Assembly (NCBI GenBank): GCA_003586115.2
Contig: QVOM02000101.1
Location: 26,629,659 to 26,693,658 of the forward strand
Reading direction: 5' to 3'
DNA length: 64,000 nt
DNA from: Salvator merianae
Taxonomy: Eukaryota; Chordata; Lepidosauria; Squamata; Teiidae
The position numbers and the translations under genes are program-made. The notes under the pieces are model-generated. The model was not told the origin of the DNA and ran no database searches. It saw nothing but the letters and a program-made list of their open reading frames with translations. Shown here one piece after another: positions 46,086 through 56,640 of this stretch. Position 1 is the stretch's first letter; the number at the start of each line of letters is the position of its first letter.

Positions 46086-47340
46086 TGAACATGAAAGCAT
46101 ATTTTAGGGTAAGAGTCTTTCACCGTTTTTAATTTATTTTATTTTATCTATGATTCTTTCCTCTAGTTTTGAAGAAGTTGAGTCAATCATATCAGACTTC
46201 TATGGCACATTTTATCTTCCTATGGCTGGTTGTCTCTTCCCTCAGTGGAATTGGGAAATGTGGATATTTGGCTTTGATGTTGCAGGTCAAAGACATTTTG
46301 CCATGGTCCTGGAATTTAGTCATCTTATGGGCAATGTAAAATGTCACCCAGCTCTAGAATGGGACATGGACTGTTCCTGGAACTTCTGTGCCTGCATGAT
46401 GGTGGCAGGAACTAAGATCCAGTTGACCTACATGAGCACTCCCAGTCCTGGATTCTGCACCTGGGAGCAGACCAGTTATGGGGAGTCATGCCTTATTTTG
46501 TCATGCAATGGTGTGTGAATCCAGTGGTCCCAGCACACACCTCGCATGGTATAAAAGAACCATGCAGATGTTGCCCTACTGTTGTAATTATTACCCCATA
46601 CTGTTCTCTTCATCTCATCAGTGAGTTTTCATGGATCAGAGTGAATAGTGGCTAAGGCTGTATCCATACCAGGCAAACAAAGTTTAAAATGAATACCCAA
46701 GGGGCATGGTGTCTACATACTAGTGGGCATGCAACACACCAGGAACAATTCCACAAATGGTACTTCCCCCTCAGGCAGTCATGTGATTGCTGTAAAAATA
46801 GACAGCAGTGGTGCAAGCAACATACCTGTGACACACTCAACACAGGTCTATTTCAGGATTTGTAGAGAACAGCTGATTTCTGGGACATTTCCTTCATGTC
46901 TTGAGAAAAGGTTGTGCTGCAAACTAGAGAACTTTCATTTACCAACTTTAATGTTTGTGTGTGTGCGGGGAAGTGCCTCTAGTACTGGAACAAGCACTCT
47001 GGCTCAGCAAGTGCTGCAATTCCCCATCACATGGATGAAGCCGAAAAGCTATCTGAAAGAGAAATCATGGTACATAAACATAGTTAGAATGTCCAAGAGT
47101 ATTGTGATTCCTAACATGTTAGTTTTATTAACCTTGCAGAGCATTTATCTGTACTTGATGTTCCTTTCAATGTTCAGACTGTATCCCCTGGGTGAATAAG
47201 CAAACTGCACTCAAATTGCCTAGGCAGAGCTGAGTGTTCAAAGGTTTCACTATCTCGTGGATTTAGTTTACAGGGAGAAAAACTCCAAAAAGAGATAACA
47301 AGATTTTCCCCCCTCAGATGATTTAAAAGTTGAAAGTAGG
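46086..47340. other. No gene recognised
   Basis: Anonymous sequence. 46660-46860 has wording reminiscent of old DNA transposons (GGCTGTATCCATACCAGGCA), but I cannot define its ends. Confidence 0.5.
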
Positions 47341-47342
47341 TT

Positions 47343-47398
<56 letters not shown>

Positions 47399-47400
47399 TC
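47341..47400. repeat. (TTTC)n microsatellite
   Basis: Fifteen perfect TTTC units. The FLSFF frame is an artefact. Confidence 0.97.
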
Positions 47401-48309
47401 AGTTGCTCTTCCACTTCCATATGACTTTGCTACTACATACCTTGACTTGTGTTTTAATAATGCAGGAGAAGAAGTTACTGGAAGAGTGTTTCTAAAAAGG
47501 TCTCAAGCTAGCCTTTCTTCTCCTGTTTGTTAAGTTTTGTGATGTGCTTAGAAGCATACTGCAACTCAGAAATACATATTCCAAACTCTATCAGTATGAA
47601 CTCAGGAAGTGCTAAGCCTTTTCTACTTTCAGTGCTGCTATGGGATTATCACTTAATTACAGATTTAACCTTGGCAGCTGACATACATTTGAAATGATAT
47701 TGAAATCCAAAAGCTTCCATTCTTCATGGCTTCCTGCCAATCCCTGTAAGCTTGAAGTGGCAGAGAATTTAACTGGGTTCCAAACCAAACAAACAAAACC
47801 ACAAAACAAAACAAAGAAAAACCTGCACCAAATATACTGCAAACATTGTTAACTGATGTTTTAGAAAACCTCAATGTGATGAGAACTAGTTCAGTAGAAT
47901 TTATGTGTGTGCTATCCAAATGGATTTAGCATCTGTTTATTGCAGACGCACTATCATACTTGCAGTCTACTATATGGGAGAATTGCAATAGGGAAAATGG
48001 GGAAACAAAGATGCTATTTGTCATAAGAGAGAAAGGAGAATGTGACAGTATCTGTGGATGCTGAAATATAAATGATAACAGAATAAGACTCTGACACCTT
48101 CCTGGGCATGTTACTACCCAATTTGTTCCTTCCCAAGCATGTCTCCTTTTCATATTGGCAGGCAGCCTTGTGCACCTGAGAATTAAGGTTGACACCTGAG
48201 AGTGGGCGTTTAACATTAATTTTCCTTTTGTTGATATTGAACCTGCATTATTTTAATGATAAAAAGCTAAAATGATATGACATTGACCCTGCTACCTCTA
48301 CTTTAAAAA
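47401..48309. other. No gene recognised
   Basis: Anonymous sequence; no feature supported. Confidence 0.5.
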
Positions 48310-48386
48310 TGGAAGGAAGGAAGGAAGGAAGGAAGGAAGGAAGGAAGGAAGGAAGGAAGGAAGGAAGGAAGGAAGGAAGGAAGGAA
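48310..48386. repeat. (GGAA)n microsatellite
   Basis: About 19 perfect GGAA units. Confidence 0.97.
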
Positions 48387-48848
48387 AACTAAGTGCAGAG
48401 ACAGTTAACTTATTGAGGAAAATAAGGAACATAGATTACTTCAGCAAAGATGTGGTCCCAAATTCATCGTAGCATGAGTAATATGGGTGAAAAGGTGAGT
48501 GTTCCATTCAGCTGTTTTGAGCTTCTGCTGGACCAAAATGTAGATGTTAGAAAATTGCACTGATTTGAATTTTATGATGCAGTTCTCTAGCAAAACTATG
48601 TGTTTATAGAAAGATACATTTTATGGTAAAGTACATCCTAGATTGTAAATCTCTCTTTCTCTTTTTTTTTCTTTTCTTTTTCTTTTCAGATTTATGATGT
48701 CTCTTTATATTTTAACCTCCAAAGAATTATCCATTGGAAAATCGAGCTACCTTTACACGTCTACAATTCCTAATTTATTTGTGGACGGATACATAGATAA
48801 CTATAAACAAAAAGTATTAAGGTTTTTCTCTAGACAGGAAATATGTCA
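48387..48848. other. No gene recognised
   Basis: A long polypyrimidine run ending in CAG at 48655-48689 resembles a splice acceptor. No exon is supported downstream. Confidence 0.45.
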
Positions 48849-48915
48849 ATGGCTCAGCAGTAGAGCAATTGCCTGGAAAGCAGAAGGTCACAGGTTTGAT
48901 TTCCAGAAACTTCCT
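48849..48915 (+). mobile_element. tRNA-derived SINE head
   Basis: TGGCTCAGCAGTAGAGC (48850-48866) has the form of a tRNA A box, and GGTCACAGGTTTGATTTCC (48886-48904) that of a B box, at tRNA spacing. The order CAGAAGGTC-CAGGTT matches the head of the common squamate tRNA-SINE. The body is not recognisable beyond about 48930, so this is a truncated or decayed copy and not a functional tRNA. Confidence 0.75.
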
Positions 48916-50186
48916 AAAAAGGTATGCCAAACCTTGCCAGCGACACTGTATTTTGCATGCATGCATTCATCCATCACTCAATTATGAGAATGGTTAAAGT
49001 TTCAGTTTTTGTTTTTATCACAGAAAAAGCGTCCCCCATTGCACTTTATAAAAGGGATGTATGTAGCAGTACTTCAACATTTGCAGAATCTGAAGGGCAG
49101 GTGAAAAAGCACTACAGGAAGGGTGATCAGCAAATACAGGAAGTGGCTCCATAGACCATTTCCTGTGCTTGAATACCTGGAGAAGCCATTAAAGAGACAG
49201 GTAAGTCTCCTTGAGTGTATCTCAGCAGAGGCAGGGCTCCTGCTAGTGAGCAAGACAAAGATCTCTCAGAGTTCTTTCTCCGTCTCTGCAAAAAGGTGCT
49301 TCAGTCTGTAACATGCCAAATGCACATGAGGGAACAGGTTCAAGTGGATCCTGTCCCCTCATGAGCTTTTCATGTCTCCATAAAAGTGTTATGCATAGCA
49401 TGCCACTGTCACAGCCAAAGGGCACTAGACTTAGTGGATGTATAAGTTGTTCTGGATTCTGAGCGAATGCAAATCCCCAAAGTTCAAAGACAAATCAATA
49501 TGAGAATCAGTAATGTCCCTTTTCCCCCTTGTAAGTAATACTCATTGTAATACTTCATCAGATACAATATCATGCAATATTGTGCTGCCTTATTGTTACT
49601 GTAGTGTTGCTATAGTTTGTAATACTTACAAAGTGAATCAAGTTTTCTTGTTACATGGTTAGTTGTCTTGTGCAATAAATTGATTGATTGAATAAAGCTC
49701 TTAGCAATAAGTTATTTGTCAAATATAATGAAAGATAAATATGTAAACTGATACAAAATAAAAAGGGCAAGTAATTCACATATCAACAATTATTGGTTAT
49801 GTAACTGGCCAAAATGGCTACCTAAACCAGGATACCAGTAGACCTCTTTTTACAGGTGTACCAGAGACCTGGTGCCTTTGGATTAAAACAAGGAGGTCTG
49901 CAAAATGCTTCACACCTCCCTATTCCAGTTCAAATTACACCATCAAAATGTGTCCATTAGAGCTCCAAGGCCAGGAACATTACTTTTTGGCTGTTGGATC
50001 CTCATGTCAGGTTCCAAAGCTCACACAAGCTTCAGAGTGGTGCAGGTCATCCAAGTGCAGATGACCTTTTCCTGGGCTACCTTTTCCTGGATCTGCTCCA
50101 GTCAGAGTGATTTCCAGCAGGACTGCTCCACATTCTGTGCATGTGCAGAAACAGACATAATGCATTTCAAAAAGGTAGGTCTTGCA
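48916..50186. other. No gene recognised
   Basis: Anonymous AT-rich sequence; no feature supported. Confidence 0.5.
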
Positions 50187-50508
50187 TAGGGATATGCACG
50201 GAAAAAAATGGATTTGTTTTTGAATGAAAATCTGTATTTTTGCTTCATCAGCAAATTTCATTGTCAAAAAATGCATTATTTTGCATTCATTTTTGCATTT
50301 TTTGCAGTGATTTCCCATTGAAAATGCCATTTTCATGGTTTGAGCACAGTGAAAAATAGGAAAATTTGATGAATTTTGTTTTCACAAAAAAGATGTTTTT
50401 TTTTCATTTTCAATCAAAAATTTTGTAAATTTTGTTTCAAGGTGAAAACTTGTGAAAATGAAATTTTGTATGAATTTTCAAATGTGAATTGAAATTTGCA
50501 TATGCCTA
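50187..50508. mobile_element. hAT-like non-autonomous element, copy E
   Basis: 322 bp from TAGGGATATGCACGG to TTTGCATATGCCTA. Flanks GTCTTGCA and GTCTTGTA (50179-50186, 50509-50516) match at 7 of 8 bases. The interior aligns along its length with copy D at 15783, sharing TTTCCCATTGAAAATGCCAT and the following TTTTCATG. It is AT-rich with few CpGs left. Confidence 0.88.
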
Positions 50509-50516
50509 GTCTTGTA

Positions 50517-51019
50517 TCCTTTTCTTTCAGTCTGTAATAAATTCATGACTTGCGAGATCCAGTAATTTCTGGTATCACACATTTTTAAATAGCTTAAGAA
50601 CAATTTTCCAATTTTGTGTTACTGTAACCCTTGTTGCAATTAAGAGGAATTTTAATAGTAATTTGTTTCGATGTTTATTGCTTTCTTTGAAAATAAAGAG
50701 AAGACAGAGCTTTGGAGTAAAATGCATGTTTTCAGCCAATAGAACTTGAATGTCTTTACGAATGAGTCTCCAGAAAAAAAATGTTAGAACAGAACAATGA
50801 AAGTAAGTTCCCTTAATTTAACATTCTCTCTAAAGGAAATACAATATAATAGAATGATATGATTCAGTTCTGTATCATCTATACAGTATTTCCTAGATTA
50901 CATTACTAAATGTTTGTTGCAGTGTTCCAATGAATCTCACTGGACATACGAGTGATATCCTTACTAATTCTAATACAAAATGATATGAGTACTGTATAGA
51001 GTACTGTATAGTTTGGAAC
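50517..51019. other. No gene recognised
   Basis: Anonymous AT-rich sequence. Confidence 0.5.
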
Positions 51020-51022
51020 TTA

Positions 51023-51409
51023 GTGTACTTTCACACTTACTGCCATGGAACATTCCCAATCAAACATTCCATGGTGGAATAGCCCTCACAGTGTGGCAGT
51101 CATTCGCACTGCAAGGACGGGAACAACCTTGAAATGGGTGTTTAGCATTTGTAGTGTGAATGTCATGTGGCCATTGCCATGGTGACTGGGGACACACAGT
51201 ACACAACTGTGCAGTTGCGGCTGCAGTTGCCACGCAATGCAGCATACAAACCTGGAAGTAGGTGTGAATGCTGCATACTGAGAGCAGTAACTAGCAGTGA
51301 TTGGGAACAACTGTAGCCTGCTCCCAATCACTAGGGCCTCCGTGTAGTGCAGGCACACTGCAGTAGTGAGCATCTGCACACTCACTAGTGAAAAAGTGCA
51401 AATAGGCCC
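51023..51409 (-). mobile_element. GGGCC-ended element, 400-bp subfamily, inverted
   Basis: 387 bp, the reverse-orientation relative of 42264-42663. The right end is AAGTGCAAATAGGCCC; the left end is eroded (GTGTACTTTCACACTT). TTA flanks both sides (51020-51022, 51410-51412). A GCTCCCAATCACTA/TAGCAGTGATTGGGA inverted pair is inside. It is non-autonomous. Confidence 0.82.
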
Positions 51410-51510
51410 TTAAATCTCTGTGAGTATTCAGATTTCTGAAATGTTCTAATTTAGTTATTGACTTGAATAATGCATTTATACTGTTGAGGGCTTCCAGGAA
51501 AACTATGTGG

Positions 51511-52912
51511 TAGGGATGTGCACGAAATTTCGAAGCAACGAAATTTCATATGAATTTCGTTGCTTCGCAGCATTCGCATCGAATGCGAAGTGCCCTCCCT
51601 ATTGCGAAAGCGAATAGCGAAAGTCACGGCGATTTTCGTCAATTTTCGTGACCTTCGCTACTCACCGCAAACGGCTATTTTTCGTCTTTTTTCGCTGCGA
51701 AAACTGCGAAGCAACGAAGCTTAGTAGCTTCGTAGCCTCCAGTCTCTGCCTCTAGAGGTAGAAATTGTCATGCTTCACATTAGGAAAGACGGTATTTTTT
51801 TAACTCTTCGCCTGCCTCGCAGCGATCGCACCGCATGAGGATGAGAAACTCAGACGGCTTGGAGTTAATAAAACTTCTTTGATGGTGTTATATAGTTCTT
51901 CGTTTTGAAACAGAGGGCAAGACGTGGTGTCATTTCGCTGCTACTCGGAAGTAAGAAGGGAGGGCAACACGAGGCAACATTTCGCTGCTACTCGGAAGTA
52001 AGAAGGGAGGGCAAGACGAGGCGTCATTTCGCTGCTACTCGGAAGTAAGAAGGGAGGGCAAGACGAGGCAACATTTTGCTGCTACTCGGAAGTAAGAAGG
52101 GAGGGCAAGACGAGGCGTCATTTCGCTGCTACTCGGAAGTAAGAAGGGAGGGCAAGACGAGGCGTCATTTCGCTGCTACTCGGAAGTAAGAAGGGAGGGC
52201 AAGACGAGGCGTCATTTCGCTGCTACTCGGAAGTAAGAAGGGAGGGCAAGACGAGGCGACATTTCGCTGCTACTCGGAAGTAGGGAGTTATTTCATCCTG
52301 CGGCTGCCGCCAGTCTTCTAAATTACGCGCTGAGCTGAAGGCAATTGCTTCGCGCGTTGCTGACTAAGCCTGCCCGCCTCGTAGGCGAGGTAATAATTTC
52401 TGTGCCCCAAACGATTGGCACGGACGGCAGACAGCGACGAGTCGCGCCGATAAGTTAAAGGGACAGAAGTTAGCGCGTGTGCGCGCACAGACATGAGCGT
52501 CGAAAAGGCATCGAAAATGACGAAAAATCAAAGCGAAAAAAATTCCTTCGCTTGCTTTCGCTTGCTTTTGATCTGCAGTGAGGAACCCCAAACGTACCTT
52601 CGTTGCTTTGAATCCTGCTACAAACCGGCCGCCGGTAAAAAGTAAGCTCCGTGCAATTTTTACTTTTAACGAAGCAACTCCTTAAATTAGCAACGTGGAC
52701 GGTCAAATATAGAAGGGAGAGGGCAGGGGGATATGCGGCGTTTGTTTTTCGCTACTTATTTCATTGATTTTTCACTTCCGGTTTTCGAAAATTTTCGCTG
52801 CGAAAACGAAAATCGCCATTTTCGCGACTTCCGTTTTCGTGCGAAAACGAAGCTCCGAAGCTTCGATGCATTGCGAAACGAACAGAGAAAATTCCTTTCG
52901 TGCACATCCCTA
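51511..52912. mobile_element. hAT-like non-autonomous element, copy B
   Basis: 1,402 bp, the longest family member here. Ends are TAGGGATGTGCACGAAATTT and CCTTTCGTGCACATCCCTA, with a perfect duplication CTATGTGG (51503-51510, 52913-52920). The ends are dense in GCGAAA/TTCGC words. The centre holds a 47-bp minisatellite (51913-52283). Short frames at 52364-52706 match no transposase. High CpG and the perfect duplication suggest a recent insertion. Confidence 0.93.
51913..52283. repeat. 47-bp minisatellite inside hAT-like copy B
   Basis: Almost eight head-to-tail units of 47 bp starting at 51913, 51960, 52007, 52054, 52101, 52148, 52195 and 52242. Each holds GAGGGCAAGACGAGGC, then ATTTCGCTGCTACTCGGAAG and TAAGAAGG. 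Units alternate mainly between GGCGTCATTT and GGCAACATTT variants. There are no spacers between units. Confidence 0.96.
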
Positions 52913-52920
52913 CTATGTGG

Positions 52921-54748
52921 TTCAATTCAACATGAAGATGATTGGTCAGCAAACCTTGTGATCTTATCAGTAAATTAAGGTTTAAAAAGCAGCATACCCA
53001 TTTAACTTTGCACTATCAACCCCACTGGACCACTGTGGGTCCAGAGGACCTCTCCGCTAACATTTCTGGTACCAGAAATACAATTCTACACACTTTGGAG
53101 TGGCATCTTAAGTTATACGATTAAGAATACTTTCCATTCTGCCTCTCAATGGACTGGTCACATGTGTGCTTGCTCCAATTTCAGACAGCCAAAGTAAACT
53201 ACATCTCTAAAACAGAATGCCTGCTTCACTTTTGGAATCCTAATTTATTCAATCCCAATGTGGTTTTAAATTATTATATAATCCTCATTGACATTACACA
53301 TGCAAGGTACCTGCATTCCCGTCTACACTGAACTATACAGAACCCTGGGATGCAAATCTATAGCCATACTGTGCCTGTGGAAACTCCATTTAAAATCTTT
53401 ACTGGTTAATTTAATTAAGGATGTGTAGACTCAATAATAAGTTTTGTGATCTGAAACACTTTTCTGTTATGAATTGGTCTGACTCTTAAAAATATGAGAC
53501 AGTAAAGAGAGGAGGAGGATGAGGATGAATAAGTACAAAGTTTTCAACCATAAATAATACATTTGGGATCATATCCATGTAATATATCCTTGAAAAGTTA
53601 TGAAAATGTGTCATTGGGAGGCACATAATTCATGTCTTTGAAAGTTAGCTATTTAATGGACCTAAACCAATATAATATCTTGCTACCAAAATTAGCTAGT
53701 TTATATAAGTCATAAAGTCATGCATTTATTTTAAAGAATATTCATTAGTACACTCTGAAAGCATGCATAGTTAATTCCCCAAAGTCAGTCTTTTCCAAGT
53801 TTGGTTATATCTTTTTAATAATATTGTAACAGAACTGAACTCGATTTGCAGTGCAATCTTGTTCTCAATTTATGAAGGCTTGAAAAATGTAAAATCCTTC
53901 CAACTGTGCAGGCAAAGATGAAGAAGGGAAACAACATACCACATTCACTGAACTCCTCAGAACCACTAACTCAGGCACAACCATGTCATGCTTCAGAAAG
54001 CATACAAAGAGAGATACAGGCAATAAATCTTCCTGCTATTACTCCAAACCAACTGAAATCCAGTGGTGTGGCACTTCTGAATATGGATGGCATGACTACC
54101 CATCAAGATTTATCAGAGTTGAAAGTTATTTTCCTCACCTAAAACTCATCTGCAGCATGAAATCCCAAGATAAAGACAGTTGATCACCCTGCCACCTATT
54201 GGAATGATCATCAGAGCCATGATGGCATATTAGGCCAATGCAATAGTTGACGGCAGTGCATGGCAGTAGAAAGCAAGATAGGAAAACTCATAGTTTATAA
54301 ATGATCATGCACGATATGAGTGTTGCACGCTGGTTAGTCTCTTGATCAGAATGAATTGAGATTTTGATTTCACTTCACTTTGTCACATGAATAAGAATTC
54401 CAATAACCTTTGTGGTTTTATTTTACTGCTTTGCTCCATGTGTTTAACCTTTATCAGGGGAAATGCCTGGAAAGAAAGTCACCCTGTCTTTAGTAGTGGG
54501 AGAGAAAACCTATTTACAAGCCTGTACAATCATTGATTAGTGACTCTCTGATATATTCCTTTAGTCACTATGTTCATTGAACAGAAATGTAATAGTTGAC
54601 AGACCACATGAAAGGCCATAATGCTTACTTTGGAGTGATTTTTTTTTTTTTTTTTTGTCAGTGTCACAATTCTGAACACATCCAGTATACTGAAGTCTTC
54701 ATTTTCTAGAAGTAAGAAAAGTCAAACTTATCCAAACTTCAAAAGCAG
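52921..54748. other. No gene recognised
   Basis: Anonymous sequence. A poly(T) run of about 20 lies at 54640-54657 in the listed strand. No gene is supported. Confidence 0.5.
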
Positions 54749-55312
54749 TGAGCAGAATGCCGGCTAGCAACACAAAACAAACCACAGCTTTTCCCTTACT
54801 TGTTTTATTCCAGACAAATGACCAGGTGCACAAGAACATAATCAAGCCAGTCCAAGGTCAATCACTCCAGAATTTGCAATCACGATAGCCGGTCCAAAGG
54901 TCAGAATCCAAACAAACTGTGTTCTGAAGCTGCAAGCCTGTTTAAGGACATTGCTAACAGCAGGGCAGCAAAAGCAAGCTCCGCTTTATAACAAGTCCTC
55001 ATCAGAAACTGTCGGCAGCTGTGGGTGTGGCAGACCTCAGCGTTTCTCCTCTAGTCTGACTGAATGTCTCAATCTTTGTTTAGCCTGCTGATGTTCAACC
55101 AAACCCAGGGGTACCTCAGTACTGTCTGCTTCTGTGGCAGCACCAGATGGCTCCCCTCCAGAGGCTCTGATGCTGAGGCCACCTGGACACCCAACTCAGT
55201 AGGTACTGAGGGAGAAGCAGGCAGCATCTGTTCTGCAGGTTCTGGTTCACCGTGTTCAAGGACTGAGTTCTCAGGCTCTGAGTCAGAGTCCAACAGGGAG
55301 GTTGACATGACA
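54749..55312 (-). mobile_element. LTR-like repeat, minus strand
   Basis: On the minus strand it begins TGTCATGTCAACCTCCC and contains GGACTCTGACTCAGAGCCTG, close in style to GGACTCCGAGCCTGATTCAG in the LTR at 21816. It has a TATA-like TTATAAAGC (54983-54991) and, about 175 bp downstream, AATAAA (54803-54810), followed by TGTGGTTTGTTTTGTGTTGC. This order of TATA box then poly(A) signal suits an LTR. The ends and target duplication are not resolved. No internal region adjoins it, so it is probably a solo LTR. Confidence 0.6.
54983..54991 (-). promoter_or_regulatory. TATA-like box of LTR
   Basis: TTATAAAGC on the minus strand inside the LTR-like repeat, placed as a U3 TATA box relative to the AATAAA at 54803-54810. 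Confidence 0.4.
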
Positions 55313-55944
55313 CAACTAAATATTCTATGTATTACAATAAGTCTTGTTTTTGTTTTTGTTTAATCTCATATAAAATAGTCTGCATTATGTGCTATGCTTC
55401 TGATCCTTGTTTTCATCTCAATTTCCAATATTAGGTATCATGATATATTGTAGTTTAAAAAGAAAACAGATCAACGGGAACTCCTGAAATGGGGGGTGGG
55501 GGTGGGAAGAAAAAAAAAGAACTACAAATGTCAGGAGTAATCATCTGCAATTCTCTGTCCTTGGGCACTTATCGTTTCTTGTTAAAGAATTTGATTATGT
55601 TCACTTGTGTCTTAGATTGACAGGAGTTCAGAAATATGGGAACTTTCTGCAGTTACCAGTAAAATCAGTACAGTGCAAGGCTTAGACCCCTTCTGATAAT
55701 CTCCTCTTCTGTACTCTGGTGTGGAGCAGAGAGGCCCTGTCCCCTGCTAGACCACTCATTGAATGGAACATAGCCTAGTCTAGGCAGCTCAGTATGCCCT
55801 GAAACATGTATCCAGAGCAGTTCTCATAACAGCTGGCTTATCTAGTAAGGCAGTTTCCCCTTACCCTTTGTTTCTGGAAGACAAGCCTAACCATAGCTGT
55901 TGCTGAAGAACACTTACTATTAGGTTATATGGTGGTGGCTCTGA
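55313..55944. other. No gene recognised
   Basis: Anonymous sequence; a G-rich then A-rich patch lies at 55490-55520. Confidence 0.5.
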
Positions 55945-56640
55945 TTGGTTCTCCTCAATGACCACAATGGATACAAAGAAGACTCATTTCTCTTCAGAAT
56001 TGCCTCAGAATTGCCGGAAAGACTTATGTTAGACCCAATAAGAGCAGTTCTTCATGCTGTCTATGATGACAACTCTACAATACAGCCAGTTGTGATATTC
56101 TCATTAGACAAGCAAAAGGCTTTTGGTTCCATCATCCACTCATACATCTGTAAAATTATGGAAGAAATGCAATTCAAACTCTCTCTCATAATAACAATTC
56201 AAAACAACTATCAAAATAATCAGGCAAGATTATTACTCAATAAACAACTTATTCTGATATTTCTATTAGCAAAAGGTACAAAACAGGGGTGTTCCCTGCC
56301 TTTTTTCCCCCAATATAACCTTAGAACCACTCCTGAATCAAATAAGAAATGATAATAGTATACTCCCTATCAAATCCAAGGCACACAAATAAAAACTTTA
56401 AATTATGTGGGCAATAAGTGGTGAAACTCAGCTTAAACAATTGATTCAAGATTTCATGAAAGCATCTGTAATAAACACTCTTATTCAAAAATATACTTCT
56501 GAACATCAAACTTTAAAAAACAGAAACAACAACAAGGATTGAAAATCCAGTCCCTCAAAACAAAATATTTAGGCATAATAATTCCAAGAAACATATAGAA
56601 AACCATACTACTGAATTATAGCCCACGACTTCAAACTATT
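55945..56640 (+). pseudogene. L1 LINE reverse transcriptase, decayed
   Basis: A plus-strand L1-type reverse-transcriptase fragment. The open part (55945-56352) reads VVIFSLDKQKAFGSI (about residues 49-63), where L1 has a D-KAFD motif, then ARLLLNKQL and KGTKQGCSLPFF (about 110-121), the L1 GTRQGCPLSPLLF motif. After a stop, broken frames continue with an IKYLGIIIPRNI-like block at about 56560-56600, the conserved L1 segment after the catalytic core. The FADD motif is not preserved. Stops and indels show an old, inactive copy. Confidence 0.8.

Noticed and set aside
46150..46518. 122-codon plus-strand frame as a host exon
   Set aside because: No recognised domain, no splice signals with support and no codon pattern distinguishing it from background.
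48849..48915. Functional tRNA gene
   Set aside because: A and B boxes are present but the cloverleaf stems, especially the acceptor stem, do not pair; fits a SINE head.
51913..52283. Regular 47-bp repeats resembling a CRISPR array
   Set aside because: Units are contiguous with no unique spacers, lie inside a transposon and the DNA is vertebrate; it is a minisatellite.
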